From Gracilaria gracilis (lineage: Eukaryota > Rhodophyta > Florideophyceae > Gracilariales > Gracilariaceae): 64,000 nucleotides of DNA. The notes beneath the pieces are model-generated. The model worked only from the letters and a program-made list of their open reading frames with translations, searched no databases and had not been told where the DNA came from. Shown here one piece after another: positions 1-11,199 of the stretch; positions within the stretch are counted from its first letter, which is position 1, and each line of letters opens with the position of its first letter. A program made the translations under genes and the position numbers. Location of the stretch: positions 744,001 to 808,000 of the forward strand of contig JARGSG010000012.1 in NCBI GenBank assembly GCA_030374805.1, given 5' to 3'.

Positions 1-635
1 TTGCTGTATTTACTCAGATATTTTATAGATTATTTTGCCCGGCGCACCCACTGTCAGTGGTGCGCCGAGCTCAGTACTTAGAGGGTTGAGCATCGCTCTC
101 CCAAGTAAATTGCCCCTTGCCAAGCAAGGGCTTCTGGCTCTAACTATCACGCCTTCGCGGACTGTTCACCTCCAAGTGGAGTGACGACCGCGTTGTTCAC
201 GTATAGTTACCCACCCTTGTGGCGCTCAGAGTATAACCACTATTTGTGTGTCTCGTTCCGACCTATTGTCGTATACTCGCCCCTGTATTGGGTTTGCTTT
301 ACTCTCTCTTTTTCCCCCACTCTGGTGGTTTGCTTTCTCCCCTCTTTGGGTTTGCCTTTTTGCCCTGTTCGCAGTGGCCCGTTTCCGACACCTTGTCGTT
401 GCCGTGCTACTCTCTTTCGAGGACTCATCTCGTGACCGTGTGAACACGTGAATCTCTACCGACTACTAATCAGCCTCACGCTCCGACGCTTGTCGTGGTG
501 GTTTGACCTCGGATTTACACCCGGCTTAGCTGTGTCATTCCCGGAGTGCTCCGTTCGCTGTGCTGCCCTGTGGAGGGGAAGATTCCGAACGTCTTCGTGA
601 GCTTGCGCTTTTCCCGCCAAAGGCGTTGCTCCACA
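1..635 (+). repeat. 5' LTR, partial
   Basis: Matches 10566-11199 with one indel and about four substitutions. It ends in CA at 634-635, just before the primer binding site. The first roughly 217 bases of the LTR lie outside the window. Small open frames inside it are non-coding by-products, since they recur identically in the other LTR. Confidence 0.93.
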
Positions 636-637
636 AG

Positions 638-650
638 TGGTCTCCCGACT
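638..650 (+). other. Primer binding site
   Basis: TGGTCTCCCGACT begins two bases after the LTR end. The leading TGG is the complement of a tRNA CCA tail, as expected for minus-strand priming. I did not identify the tRNA species. Confidence 0.6.
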
Positions 651-897
651 TAGAAGCTTTTAGTTTTGTCGGAAGATTCACTCGTGAATTCACTCGTTGC
701 GAGGTCAGTCCTTTTGCCCTTGTCTCCATTTGGAAGTCCACTGGAAGTCCTAGCCAATTGGCTGTCGATTATCCCGTTGTACGGTTGTTCTGGTCAGGAC
801 GCTGTCAGATCGTCCGAAGACACGCAGTCTGACTGGAAGATCGGATCCGCCACTTCCGTCACGGATCCCCACCCGTTCACGGTCCCGGACCGAAGGG

Positions 898-2918
898 ATG
901 CCGGCTACTGAAGCTGTGCCGACGACCACTCGACTTCCGCCCACGTCGTTGATCAACCCTCATCGAGGTGATGGACCGGCTCCTGCCATTGCTGGTCCCG
1001 CTCCTATCGTAGGAGGTACGGTCCCTTCCGTAGCTCCCACTCCGGAGGCACCTCTGAGGGCTACTGTCAATGACACCCTCCACTTAACTGTGGAAGAGCA
1101 GCTCCGCTCCACGCGGGCTGCCCATGCTACCCTTGCTAAGGAGTTGTCGCTACTTCGAAAGAAAGTGGATGACACTGCTTTGCAGGACTTTTCTGAGGAT
1201 CTTCGCGTATTGCGTGGTGATGTCAACTCCCTCTTGGAAGCCTTCGGAGGACCCGCTAATTTCGTGGAGGACGTGGCTGAGAAGTTTACTCGCCTCCGCG
1301 CCCGTCTAGAAACGGTGGAACAAACCGTCCTGGTTGGAGCCAATCGCACGGCTGAGCCGGTTGCTGTTTCACACCGTGACAAGAAGGTCAGTGGATCCAA
1401 AGCACGCAAAGAGCGGAAAAACTACGACTCTGATTCGTCAGCATCTTCTCTTTCTTCTCGCCGGTCAATCGGGCCTGATTCGTCCGACTCTTCGGTAGAA
1501 GAAGCCCCTCGTGAGCGTTCGTCACGCTCAAAGCGGTCATCAGCCACCCAAGGTGTGATACGCGCCTGCTCGAAGGGAAGGAAGCACTCTGGATTAAAAG
1601 AGTTGAAGCCTACCATTCTGCTCTACAAGAAGCTGTTGTCATACCGGTATTACCGTCTGGAGGACTCCTCATTGGATAGAACTCCCCGTGGGACGGGAAA
1701 GGTCAAAGACTGTATCAAACGGATGCAGCTGTCGCTCCGTAACAACTGTTTACAGGCGATGATCCCATCTTCGTGTTGGATTTTCTATCACGCTTTGTAG
1801 CGGAAGCCGACATCCTTGGGATGAATGAAGGACAGGCGTTTGTCGCGCTGCCCTATTTTCTACGCGGACTTGCGGAAGATCAGTACAACTCTGTAAGAGG
1901 TTCATCTCGCGCCTCTGAAGGAGGGGTGACTTGCTGGCCTGAAGCAGTTCAGTATCTACTGAGGTCCTATGCCACTGGCACCGCCATCCAGTCGGCTATC
2001 CTCGCTCTGAAAGACACCAAACAACGCCCCGGCGAAACGGAAACCGATTACTCGGTGCGCCTGAATAAGGCCTTCCACCGATGTGGCAATGTTTATTCCG
2101 CTTAAGAGCGTTGTACCATGTTCGTTGATGGACTAGACCCGGCTATACGGACCCTAGTGGCCCGTCGCCGTGAAGAAAACCGTAAGACTACGTACTTGGA
2201 ACTGGTGCAGTATGCACGCGCCGAAGGCGATGCACTACGAGCACGAGTCCCGGGTACCCGGTTGAAGTCCGCTAAAGCGTTGATGTTGGAATCGGGAACC
2301 CCATCGGCGTCAATGCTGGCTGAGGCACACTCCAATAAGGAGTATGATCAGTTGCACTTTGCCCGTAGCGACGTGCTTTCAATCCCGACGACGGAGCTTC
2401 CCTCAACCTCGGATGCCTCGTTTCAAACGGCTCCGGACGATACACTGCTGTATGCAGATTCGAACCGAGTTCGACCGCCTCGACTGTCATATGAGAACGG
2501 TGAAACCCGGGCTTCACGGCCTGGCTGGCAAGCTTCCCGCCCAGCGGTGCGATTCTCGAATACTCGGAACGTCCATGCCATTGTTGGATTGATCTGTCAC
2601 CTCTGCTATACGCGAGGGCATACTTCTCAGCAGTGCGTTTTAACCATGCGTGAGTGGGCACAAGTCATTGCCAACTACGAATCCCTCTCACCTGAGGAGA
2701 AGGCTTCCGTTCCGATGGCATCGTACATCCGCGCGAAGATGGATATTCCACGCACAATTGCGGCTCCGGTTGCCCAGAACATGGTGACCTCTCACCCCCG
2801 TACCCCTCTCGATGGAAATTCAACCGCTACTGCGGACGCTTCTGCCACTGGTGTCCAGGCATCAGTGGTTCAGAACACTGAGCACACGCCTCAGGCGGAA
2901 CCTGCTCAGAAAAACTAA
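898..2918 (+). pseudogene. gag region, broken
   Basis: The first part (from 898) has a proline/threonine-rich start, a heptad-like coiled-coil stretch and a serine/arginine-rich segment. The later part resembles a retrotransposon capsid domain and then carries a CCHC zinc knuckle (CHLCYTRGHTSQQC, about 2595-2636). This is the nucleocapsid role: RNA packaging and particle assembly. The region does not read as one uninterrupted frame, so it is a fossil here. Confidence 0.75.
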
Positions 2919-3109
2919 TTGTGGGAGTCTCCTCTCTTGGAGGGGCGCCCTCAGAGTTGAGGCTGAAGGAACCCGAGGCGTCCCTGCCTCGCTCCCAGGT
3001 CCGAATCCTCTCGAGGAAACAGGCCGTCGAAGACGTGAACTCAGAACACCTTGGTGTTCTTCGTCGACCGTAGATACGGGTAAGAAATAACCGGTTCCCG
3101 GATAGAGTT

Positions 3110-4096
3110 ATGGTGATGGCCAAACGCAATTACAAAGTCTATGCCGACCTTTGCCTTTCACCCCAGTTTATGGTGCGTTATCTCACTGTATTAGATACAG
3201 GCGCAGGTCCGAACTTCATTGTTGAGACAGCATTGCCACCCGCCTTGCGGTCACACATTCGCCGTGGCGACATTCCTGACGTCGCTGACGCGAATAACAA
3301 CCCGTTGTCAACGGTAGGATACATCGAGTTGGTAATCCGCTTGGGCTCATGCGTGGTGAAGCTCGACTTTGTCGTTTGTCGGTCACTGGCCGCCCCAGTC
3401 ATTTTGGGTTGTGACTTTTGCGACCGCTTTGTCGATGCCATTAGGCCCCGCCAGAGGCGTGTTGAAATGGAAGATGGTTCGTCCGTGCCGATTGTTCGTC
3501 GTCCTTTGAGGCATGCCTCCAAGAAACATGTACCTCTACCTGTGGCGCAGGAAGCACCACCGAGTTCTCGGGAATCTACGAAGCTTCGTGTTGCCTCCGC
3601 GACACGCGTGCCTCCAGAGTCTCAAGTCTGGGTACAGGTGAATTCCCGTCAACACGGTTTACGAATCGTCCAGCCATTGCCGTCGTTGTATGATAAATAC
3701 TCTCTTGCCATTGCTAATGGAGTGGTCCAGGTGGAACCGGATAATCCGTTTTACGTGTTGATAGCCAATCTATGCAAAACAACCCACTATCTGGTGAAAA
3801 ATCAAGTGATTGGCTCGGTCATGCCGCATCCAAGCGCGTTGGTACCGACGAAGATGACTGCTGCCGATGTGCTCGGAATCGTTCACTCTAAGGAGGGGGA
3901 GGAGTCAGAATCTCATTGGTCTCCGTCGCCGAGTCTCTCGGGTCAGCAGCCTGTTAAGACAGAGAAGACCGGCGTTCCGACGAGTTACGACCAATTGGAC
4001 CCAGTGAGGGAATTGGAAGAACTCGACCTCGGACATGTTCCAGAGACACACCGCAAACGACTGCGCGATATGCTTCGTGAATTCACCACAATGTAG
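3110..4096 (+). pseudogene. Protease region of the Ty3/gypsy element
   Basis: An aspartic protease active-site triad is visible as LDTGAGPNF near residue 28 of this segment, followed by a retropepsin-like fold with VILGCDF about 75 residues later. Its role is maturation of Gag and Pol. The C-terminal part leads into the reverse transcriptase. A purine tract at 3889-3900 repeats the element's polypurine tract. Confidence 0.75.
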
Positions 4097-4219
4097 GATG
4101 GTTCTCTCGGAGAAATAAATACCACGGAACACCGGATTGATCTCCTTCCCAACTCTCGGCCAGTAGCCCAACATCTGTACAGGGCGGGGCCCAAGGCCAG
4201 AGAAGAAGAGCAATTTCAG

Positions 4220-7200
4220 GTGGACAAGATGCTCCGTGCAGGAGTTATAGAACCGGCACATTCGCCGTGGGCATCCCCAGTGGTACTGGCTCCGAAACCG
4301 GATGGTTCCTGGCGCTTCTGTATCGATTATCGTCGTCTAAACGCTCTTACCGTCAAGGACGTGTACCCTATTCCACGGATGGATGAATACATCGATTCTC
4401 TCGGAAATGCTACCGTATTCACGGCATTGGATGCTAACTGGGGATACTGGCAGGTTCCAGTGAGAAAGGAGGATCAGGACAAGACAGCGTTTGTCTGCCA
4501 CTCTGGCCTCTACCGTTTTAAACGGATGCCCTTTGGTTTAACCAATGCTCCCGCTACTTTTCAGCGTGCTATTGATATCCTACTGGCCCGCTTCAAGTGG
4601 CGTACTTGTCTCGTCTACCTTGACGACGTCATTGTATTCTCAGATAATCTGGATGATCACCTCACGCATGTGACAGACATAATGGTCACGTTACGGGACG
4701 CCGGAGTGACACTCAAGCTGAGGAAATGCGAATTCTTCACGGATACAGTCAAGTATCTGGGTCACATAATCCGCCCAGGACGTGTCATGATCGAGGAAGC
4801 TCGCGTGAAGTCGGTGAAACAGGCCACTGAACCGACTACCCAGACCGAACTGAGATCCTTTCTAGGATTAGTCAACGTCTATAGACGGTTTATTCCCAAC
4901 TTCGCGGACATTGCGGCACCTCTCAACGCGCTCCTGCGGAAGGGGCAACCGCCTAAGTTGGACCCATTCACGTCTACTCAGACGGAAGCCTTTAACTCTC
5001 TCAAAGAGGCTGTAACTACGGCACCAGTATTGTCACTACCGAAACCGGGACTTTCATATACCGTGGACACGGACTCCAGTGACTACCAGGTAGGCTGCGC
5101 CTTATTTCAAACCACCCCAGAGGGGGAACGCAAGCCAATTGGGTACTGGTCCCGTTCGTTGAACGTGCATGAGAAGAATTACTCCGTCTCGGAGAAGGAA
5201 TGTCTTGCAGTAGTGTGGGCATTATGCACACTACGCCCCTACCTCATGGGTGCTCATTTCACCGTTTACACGGATCACTCATCATTGAGAGGGCTACTCT
5301 CCATATCGGAGCCTTCAGGCCGCTTAATGCGTTGGAGACTGCGTCTTGCAGAGTTCGACTTCGACGTCACCTACAAGAAGGGCGCCAACAACACACAAGC
5401 CGACGCCCTTTCTCGCCTACCCACCACAGGGGAAGCGTTAGCCGTCGATGACGAGGAAATACCCTGCTTTGCAGTTGACGACTACACCGCAGGTGAACTG
5501 GAGGATATCGAAGAGGAATGGCCAGACGAACTGGATTTTGACCAGGAACTGGACGACCTACTCGCTGTCAGCGAAAGTGCGAACCCCCTACCAGGGAACT
5601 TCGTACCCGTCACAACGGAGGAGATGGTTAGGGAACAGTTCAGCGATCCCTACTGCACGAAGATTCGGGCGCAACTCAATGGAGGAGCTGATCTCCCCTT
5701 TCGGGTGAATGATATTGGATACCTCGTTCGCACGGTGACTGGAAACCCACAAATAGTGGTGCCACACGCCCTACAATCTCGGGTGTTACACTTATCACAC
5801 TATGCCAAACTTAGTGGTCACGTCGGAGGACGGAAACTGTACCTTACATTGCGAAGAAAATTCTACTGGCCAGCAATGGCTGTGGATTGCTACGCAACTG
5901 TGCGGTTCTGCCCCGAGTGTGCTCGGAATCGCGTCAAGCTTCGCCGCCATGCGACGAAGTTGAAGCTCTTCCCTGCAAGGGCGCCCCTGGAATTCGTAGC
6001 CATCGATATTTTGGGAGCGTTCCTCGCTACTAAGCGGCGTAACAAATTTTTACTCGTGATCACGGATCGTTTCTCGAAGCTCGTTCGTACCGTACCCTTA
6101 CGGAGAATCACGTCATTGACGGTGGCGCAAGCATTCGTCACCCATTGGGCATTCGTCTACGGTCCACCGGTGCATCTACTCTCCGACAACGGGAAACAGT
6201 TTGCCTCCCGGTTCTTCGGGGATGTATGCAGAATTCTGGATGTCAAGAATCTCTTCACGACCACCTACCACCCCCAGTGTAACGGGCAGGCTGAACGGTT
6301 TAACCGGACGCTGTTAGCAGCACTTCGTTCATACGTAGCAGATCACCCCACCACGTGGGACCTGTTCACCGATGCGCTGACATTCGCATACAACACTCAG
6401 GTACACCGTACTACGGGATTAACTCCATTTGAATTGGTTCTGTCTCGCACCCCACCGCCCGTGGCGCTCGAAGCACAGCCAACGCTGGATCAATTTCCTT
6501 CGACGAAGGGATACAGGGAGACCTGGAAGACATGGCTTACCAAGCTGGTCCCAGCAGCACAACGGTCAATGGCCCGGTCACAAGCCGCGTATAAGCGTGA
6601 TTTCGATCAGCGAGCCCCTCGAAGACCACCCGCGCTTAAAGAAGGGGACTATGTGTTCATCCGTAAGGAGTTTTGGAACCCAGGCAAGGAGAAACGCCAC
6701 AAGCTCTCACCCGTCGCCGACGGTCCTTTCAAAGCAGTTGCTGTGGAATCCGACACTGTCGTAGTGGAGGTGGGTCAGCAACACGAACGCATTTCCCGCG
6801 ATCGCGTGGTTTTTGCACCCCCGCCCGCGGGAAACGACCCATCAAGTGGACATTCTACCGCAGAAGCGGAAACGAACACAACGGACACACGGGACCCACC
6901 CCCGATCAACCGCTCTAGAGAGGTACCACACCCAAGTAGGGGAGTCTCGGATTTGCCGATGTTATCGGACTCTACGCGCCCTGGCGCTTCGCTGTCTGAA
7001 GCCCCGCCGCCTGGCGTAATTATTCGCCGCCTTGGCGAGTTGACACCCACTCCCCATGTCGCTTCATCTAAGGAGGGGGAGGGACTCGTTAATCGTCATG
7101 CTTCCGCGCTGTCGCGTGAGGAACACCGTGTAGCACGGAAGAGAGACACCGCTAATGCGCAATCAAAGCCCTCTCGGGAGCCCGGCGTCTCGTCAAGGTC

Positions 7201-7381
7201 GCCGCGCATCAACGCAGAAGCGGAATCGTCACCAGACACTACCGCCGTGCGGGACAGGACCGAGGAGACTCAGTTGTTACCGGCGAAGCCGTTGCCTACC
7301 CCGCATAGCGCGCCTGGAGTGACTACGTCGCATAACGGAGTGGAAATACTGCCTAAGGCGCCGTTGAGCTCGCACGTTTAA
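4220..7381 (+). CDS. Pol: reverse transcriptase, RNase H, integrase
   Basis: This is a long open region, and the real frame may enter from upstream because no ATG is required here. In order: reverse transcriptase with the palm motif VYLDDVIVFS; RNase H of the Ty3/gypsy type (YTVDTDSSD, then YTDHSSL); the HHCC zinc domain of integrase (HLSHYAKLSGH then CPECARNR); the DDE core (VAIDILGAF, LSDNGKQF, then the glutamate in GQAERFNRTL); and a GPF/Y-like module (DGPFKAVAV). A long disordered proline/arginine/glutamate-rich tail follows. It copies element RNA to DNA and integrates it. It is unusually well preserved for a broken element. Confidence 0.92.
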   Translation: MDKMLRAGVIEPAHSPWASPVVLAPKPDGSWRFCIDYRRLNALTVKDVYPIPRMDEYIDSLGNATVFTALDANWGYWQVPVRKEDQDKTAFVCHSGLYRFKRMPFGLTNAPATFQRAIDILLARFKWRTCLVYLDDVIVFSDNLDDHLTHVTDIMVTLRDAGVTLKLRKCEFFTDTVKYLGHIIRPGRVMIEEARVKSVKQATEPTTQTELRSFLGLVNVYRRFIPNFADIAAPLNALLRKGQPPKLDPFTSTQTEAFNSLKEAVTTAPVLSLPKPGLSYTVDTDSSDYQVGCALFQTTPEGERKPIGYWSRSLNVHEKNYSVSEKECLAVVWALCTLRPYLMGAHFTVYTDHSSLRGLLSISEPSGRLMRWRLRLAEFDFDVTYKKGANNTQADALSRLPTTGEALAVDDEEIPCFAVDDYTAGELEDIEEEWPDELDFDQELDDLLAVSESANPLPGNFVPVTTEEMVREQFSDPYCTKIRAQLNGGADLPFRVNDIGYLVRTVTGNPQIVVPHALQSRVLHLSHYAKLSGHVGGRKLYLTLRRKFYWPAMAVDCYATVRFCPECARNRVKLRRHATKLKLFPARAPLEFVAIDILGAFLATKRRNKFLLVITDRFSKLVRTVPLRRITSLTVAQAFVTHWAFVYGPPVHLLSDNGKQFASRFFGDVCRILDVKNLFTTTYHPQCNGQAERFNRTLLAALRSYVADHPTTWDLFTDALTFAYNTQVHRTTGLTPFELVLSRTPPPVALEAQPTLDQFPSTKGYRETWKTWLTKLVPAAQRSMARSQAAYKRDFDQRAPRRPPALKEGDYVFIRKEFWNPGKEKRHKLSPVADGPFKAVAVESDTVVVEVGQQHERISRDRVVFAPPPAGNDPSSGHSTAEAETNTTDTRDPPPINRSREVPHPSRGVSDLPMLSDSTRPGASLSEAPPPGVIIRRLGELTPTPHVASSKEGEGLVNRHASALSREEHRVARKRDTANAQSKPSREPGVSSRSPRINAEAESSPDTTAVRDRTEETQLLPAKPLPTPHSAPGVTTSHNGVEILPKAPLSSHV

Positions 7382-7438
7382 GACGGAGAAGAGTCGTCGG
7401 AGACTAAGTCGCCCAACACGCCTGAGGCGGGTCACACC

Positions 7439-8167
7439 GTGGACACGTCGCTAAATGCCCAGCAGGGAAGTACCAACCGTAGCACACGGACTACACCTGT
7501 AAGGAAGCTCAGCTTGCCGAGCGAACCACGTCGACAAACCGAGCTGACACCTCCCGTGCATACGGAGGCGGAACACGCCACGGCGCAGACCAATGACGGC
7601 CACCCGTTGACAACGTCACGTACCACCACGGCGAGGCCGGTTCAATCAGGGTTACCGTTGACGCGAGCGCGTTCGACGCCACACACAACTCCGTCGAAAC
7701 GGTTGCTACCACGCAAACTTGTGGTACGCCCACCTGGGACTCCCGCGGGAGAAGGAACTCTACGGGAACAAGAAAACGGGAACACCGACACCGCGAGACG
7801 CGTGACCACCGACCCAAGTAGGGAAGATACAGTTCCACCAACCTTGTTGGACACACCTCGGTCTAACCGGAGCACCGACGCAGTGCCAAACACGATGAAG
7901 CCGCCGGAGAGCTCTCCGAAGCAGGATGTCGTAGTCACACGGCAAGGCCGGGAAGTCTTCCGACAGGAGTTCGTAGTCGACCACATAGTGGAACACTCAT
8001 ACCACCCGTTGGGGTACATACAGTATCTCGTACGTTGGTACGGCTACGGACCCGAGGCTGACTCGGATGAGCCAATCGAGCATCTCCCACGATCAAAAGT
8101 GGTGCAGTACCATCGACGTACTCTCACGGGTCTCCCGGCGACAATTGTCAACGCCCAAGTGGGATAA
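7439..8167 (+). CDS. Disordered linker plus chromodomain (Pol C-terminus)
   Basis: About 170 low-complexity residues rich in T, P and R end in a chromodomain of about 50 residues: EFVVDHIVEHSYH, then YLVRWYGYGPEADS with the usual aromatic positions, then IEHLPRSKVVQYHRR. Chromodomains at the integrase end of chromoviruses steer integration to marked chromatin. The frame differs from that of the segment before it. Confidence 0.8.
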   Translation: MDTSLNAQQGSTNRSTRTTPVRKLSLPSEPRRQTELTPPVHTEAEHATAQTNDGHPLTTSRTTTARPVQSGLPLTRARSTPHTTPSKRLLPRKLVVRPPGTPAGEGTLREQENGNTDTARRVTTDPSREDTVPPTLLDTPRSNRSTDAVPNTMKPPESSPKQDVVVTRQGREVFRQEFVVDHIVEHSYHPLGYIQYLVRWYGYGPEADSDEPIEHLPRSKVVQYHRRTLTGLPATIVNAQVG

Positions 8168-8341
8168 CACGCCCCGAAGGGGAAGAAGCTGGCTCACCTA
8201 GAAGGAAGTTGAGAAGTGGGAGAAGACGAAACTGGCACTTGGGAAAGGAAAAATATACGTCATAGACGGAAGTAGGTTTAATGGCCATCGAGGCTATATC
8301 CTACAACAACACCGCATAGCGGGAATCAGGTGGAAGATGGA

Positions 8342-10291
8342 CTAAGCCCCCGACCCTTGATTGGAGGGGCCCAAAGCGCCCTCACCAGTACCCCCATTGC
8401 TGGGATTGGATCCGCCAGTGAGGCGTGCAGCCAACGCGTCCCGCATTGCGGCGACGTCCCCGCTCGCGACAGTGGCGGAAAGCCCAACTCCTCGGAGGAA
8501 CTGAGCGATCACAGCCGCCTCACCGGTTCCACCCCCAGAGGGGGGGACGACAGGCACCTCGATCACCTCTGGTTCGTCCGGAAGGGAAGCCACCACTGCA
8601 TCTACCGACGAAGGTTCGGGCGCCGGTGGATTCACCGGCTCAGCCGTCGCCATTCCCGGCGCTGCCGTGTCCTTGGAGGTCGGCTCAACCGCGTTGGCGG
8701 AAGGAACCTCTTCGACTACGTCGTCATCATACCCCATCTCGGGTTCGTCGTCCATAATTTGGTCGTCATCACCGCCGTATGCGTGGTAAAAATCGTCAGC
8801 ATCAACGAAGCCAACGGGATGCCCGTAAGGGATATACCTCGGAGCCATCCGGAGAGCTGCCGCTTCAGCTGCGGTGATCTCTTGCACCTCACAGGGATTG
8901 AAAAAGATGAAGTCTCCCGCCAATGGCGTGCGTCGTCCCGGAGACCGGTCGAAACCGCCGTCCTCGTGACCGTGGCCGCTCTGAGCGAAGGGCACGCTAG
9001 CCCAATCAACTCGGTCGACTACGTCGAGGAGTCCACGAACTTCTTCGGCATTGTTTTCACCTCCCAGAGGGACCCGCAACGAGATTCCTCGGATGCACGC
9101 ACGAAGGCGAGGCGGGACATACCACAGTCGATACTGGTCATATACTTCCCATAGAAGGTAAGCCGCGGTGCGGATAGCCCACTCGGTGAGCACCACGGAC
9201 CACAGTCCGGAATACGGATCCTCGATGAGGCAGGAGCCAAGATAGGAGAGGACCGGGGGCAACTCCACGTAGCACCCGCGACACACCTCCACCGAGGACC
9301 ACCAAGTGGGAATGGGAACATAACGGCCCAGCCGGTGATTGTGCCGGATTTCGATTGATCTCCGTGTTTTGATACGGGACGAGAAACCCGAAACGGGAAA
9401 CGCGCACGGCGCTCATCGCGGATGAAGTTCTGTAACCACCGCGAACGGGGACTCCCGGCGAAGATACCTGAACTCCGCCCGGATGATGGGGATGAATCCA
9501 ACACACCGCCTCCTGGCGTACACTAGGACGTCCTCTCCAGGAGTAAGTCTCAACCACCGCCAAGAGGGTGCAGTACGAAATCTTGCCCTTGAGTACGGTA
9601 TAACCGGAGATCAAAGCTGATGGAATCAGGAATTGAGAACTCGAAGTTCGCCCGGCTCTGCCGCGCATAGCCCAAAGCGAACCAATGCCGCCTGAGCGGA
9701 AGCCAGCGACTCGCCGGAACGCCACAACGATTGCATGAGGAGGAACGGCAACCCTCGTCAACGCCAATCCCACGAAGTGGTGACTAACGCCGGGAGATCC
9801 CCGGGAAGGCGATCAGTACCGTCCCGCATAGGACGCGATGAGCTCCTCGTTGAAAAACGGCTGTAGGATGAAACCACGGAGCAGTCCGGAAAAGATGCGC
9901 GTGAACGCGAGGGTTCAGCCCGACGAGCTCATTGTAGGAAGGCCACGGCACTTCCTGCATGACGTGACCATGGGGCTGCTGCCCCGGAGGGAGAATGTGC
10001 CCGCCGCTGGCGTTGAGTCCCTGGGACGCCCCAGAAGCATTGCCGCTTTGTGGGAGAGGCACGGAACGAAATCCGGAGAAGTATCCCGAGTTCGGAGGCT
10101 GACCGCTCATCGCGCGAGGCACTCGAGGAACGGGAAGGTTGGTAGTACGACCGCGAGAGCGAGTTGAAGACTGTGGTGAACAGGGTTGATCGTCGCTGCG
10201 GAGCGAGGTTTGCACTTTGGAGTGGTAGTGACTTGGTCTTCGCGAGGCGAGATGGAATCCGAAGACTTCGGGGATGCGCTTTTATGCCCAC
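8342..10291 (-). other. Antisense coding block before the 3' LTR
   Basis: Between the chromodomain and the 3' LTR the plus strand has no long frame, but the minus strand holds several overlapping open segments. The clearest is 8342-9292, 316 residues: its start has an aromatic-rich folded look and its end is an acidic, proline-rich tail. Others lie around 9019-9504, 9138-9773 and 9784-10215. I recognise no domain. Antisense extra genes at this position are known in some plant Ty3/gypsy elements. It is broken into pieces here. Confidence 0.5.
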
Positions 10292-10334
10292 GGTTGGGAG
10301 TTCGACCCGCCATCGCGACGGCGTGGCTCACTCT

Positions 10335-10346
10335 TAAGGAGGGGGA
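10335..10346 (+). other. Polypurine tract
   Basis: TAAGGAGGGGGA sits two bases before the TG that I take as the 3' LTR start, the expected position for plus-strand priming. The same 12-mer occurs at 3889-3900 and 7069-7080 inside the element. Confidence 0.75.
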
Positions 10347-10348
10347 TA

Positions 10349-11199
10349 TGAAAGGACAAACACTCCTTGGAGGCGATTTGAGGTACTTAGTTAATTTCCG
10401 CATCATGCGTTAGTAGATATATATGAGCTACACCGCTATTAGCGTGTCGCCTCGCTGAGGTAATTTCCACACATGTACACGTGGATTGCACGGCTCGAGG
10501 CGCCGCTTAGCGGGTGTGAATAGCACACGTGTAGCACGGATATGCCGGAGGCAGTGCACCCAGCATTGCTGTATTTACTCAGATATTTTATAGATTATTT
10601 GCCCGGCGCACCCACTGTCAGTGGTGCGCCGAGCTCAGTACTTAGAGGGTTGAGCATCGCTCTCCCAAGTAAATTGCCTTTTGCCAAGCAAGGGCTTCTG
10701 GCTCTAACTATCACGCCTTCGCGGACTGTTCACCTCCAAGTGGAGTGACGACCGCGTTGTTCACGTATAGTTACCCACCCTTGTGGCGCTCAGAGTATAA
10801 CCACTATTTGTGTGTCTCGTTCCGACCTATTGTCGTATACTCGCCCCTGTATTGGGTTTGCTTTACTCTCTCTTTTTCCCCCACTCTGGTGGTTTGCTTT
10901 CTCCCCTCTTTGGGTTTGCCTTTTTGCCCTGTTCGCAGTGGCCCGTTTCCGACACCTTGTCGTTGCCGTGCTACTCTCTTTCGAGGACTCATCTCGTGAC
11001 CGTGTGAACACGTGAATCTCTACCGACTACTAATCAGCCTCACGCTCCGACGCTTGTCGTGGTGGTTTGACCTCGGATTTACACCCGGCTTAGCTGTGTC
11101 ATTCCCGGAGTGCTCCGTTCGCTGTGCTGCCCTGTGGAGGGGAAGATTCCGAACGTCTTCGTGAGCTTGCGCTTTTCCCGCCAAAGACGTTGCTTCACA
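10349..11199 (+). repeat. 3' LTR
   Basis: Starts with TG after the polypurine tract and ends with CA, about 851 bp. From 10566 onward it is paired with the 5' LTR in this window. The start is set by the TG and the purine tract, not by alignment, because the matching part of the 5' LTR is outside the window. Confidence 0.8.

Larger units (their letters stand above)
1..11199 (+). mobile_element. Ty3/gypsy LTR retrotransposon (chromodomain type), 5' end cut by window
   Basis: The two ends are direct repeats: 1-635 aligns with 10566-11199 at about 99% identity, so insertion was recent. Order of parts: LTR, primer binding site, gag with zinc knuckle, aspartic protease, reverse transcriptase, RNase H, integrase, chromodomain, antisense block, polypurine tract, LTR. 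Integrase lying after RNase H identifies the Ty3/gypsy class, and the C-terminal chromodomain points to the chromovirus-like branch. The element is broken: I count roughly five interruptions along the sense coding part and several more on the antisense side. That is many for such similar LTRs, so recoding of the kind known in the class or base-calling errors could account for some of them. The 5' flank is outside the window, so target duplications cannot be checked. Confidence 0.93.

Noticed and set aside
181-451. Small ORFs in the LTR, repeated identically at 10745-11015
   Set aside because: They are the same LTR sequence twice; no domain and no start context. LTR, not genes.
10301-10320. 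tRNA-like T-arm word GTTCGACCC
   Set aside because: No matching acceptor, D or anticodon arms nearby. No tRNA or rRNA gene was found in the window.
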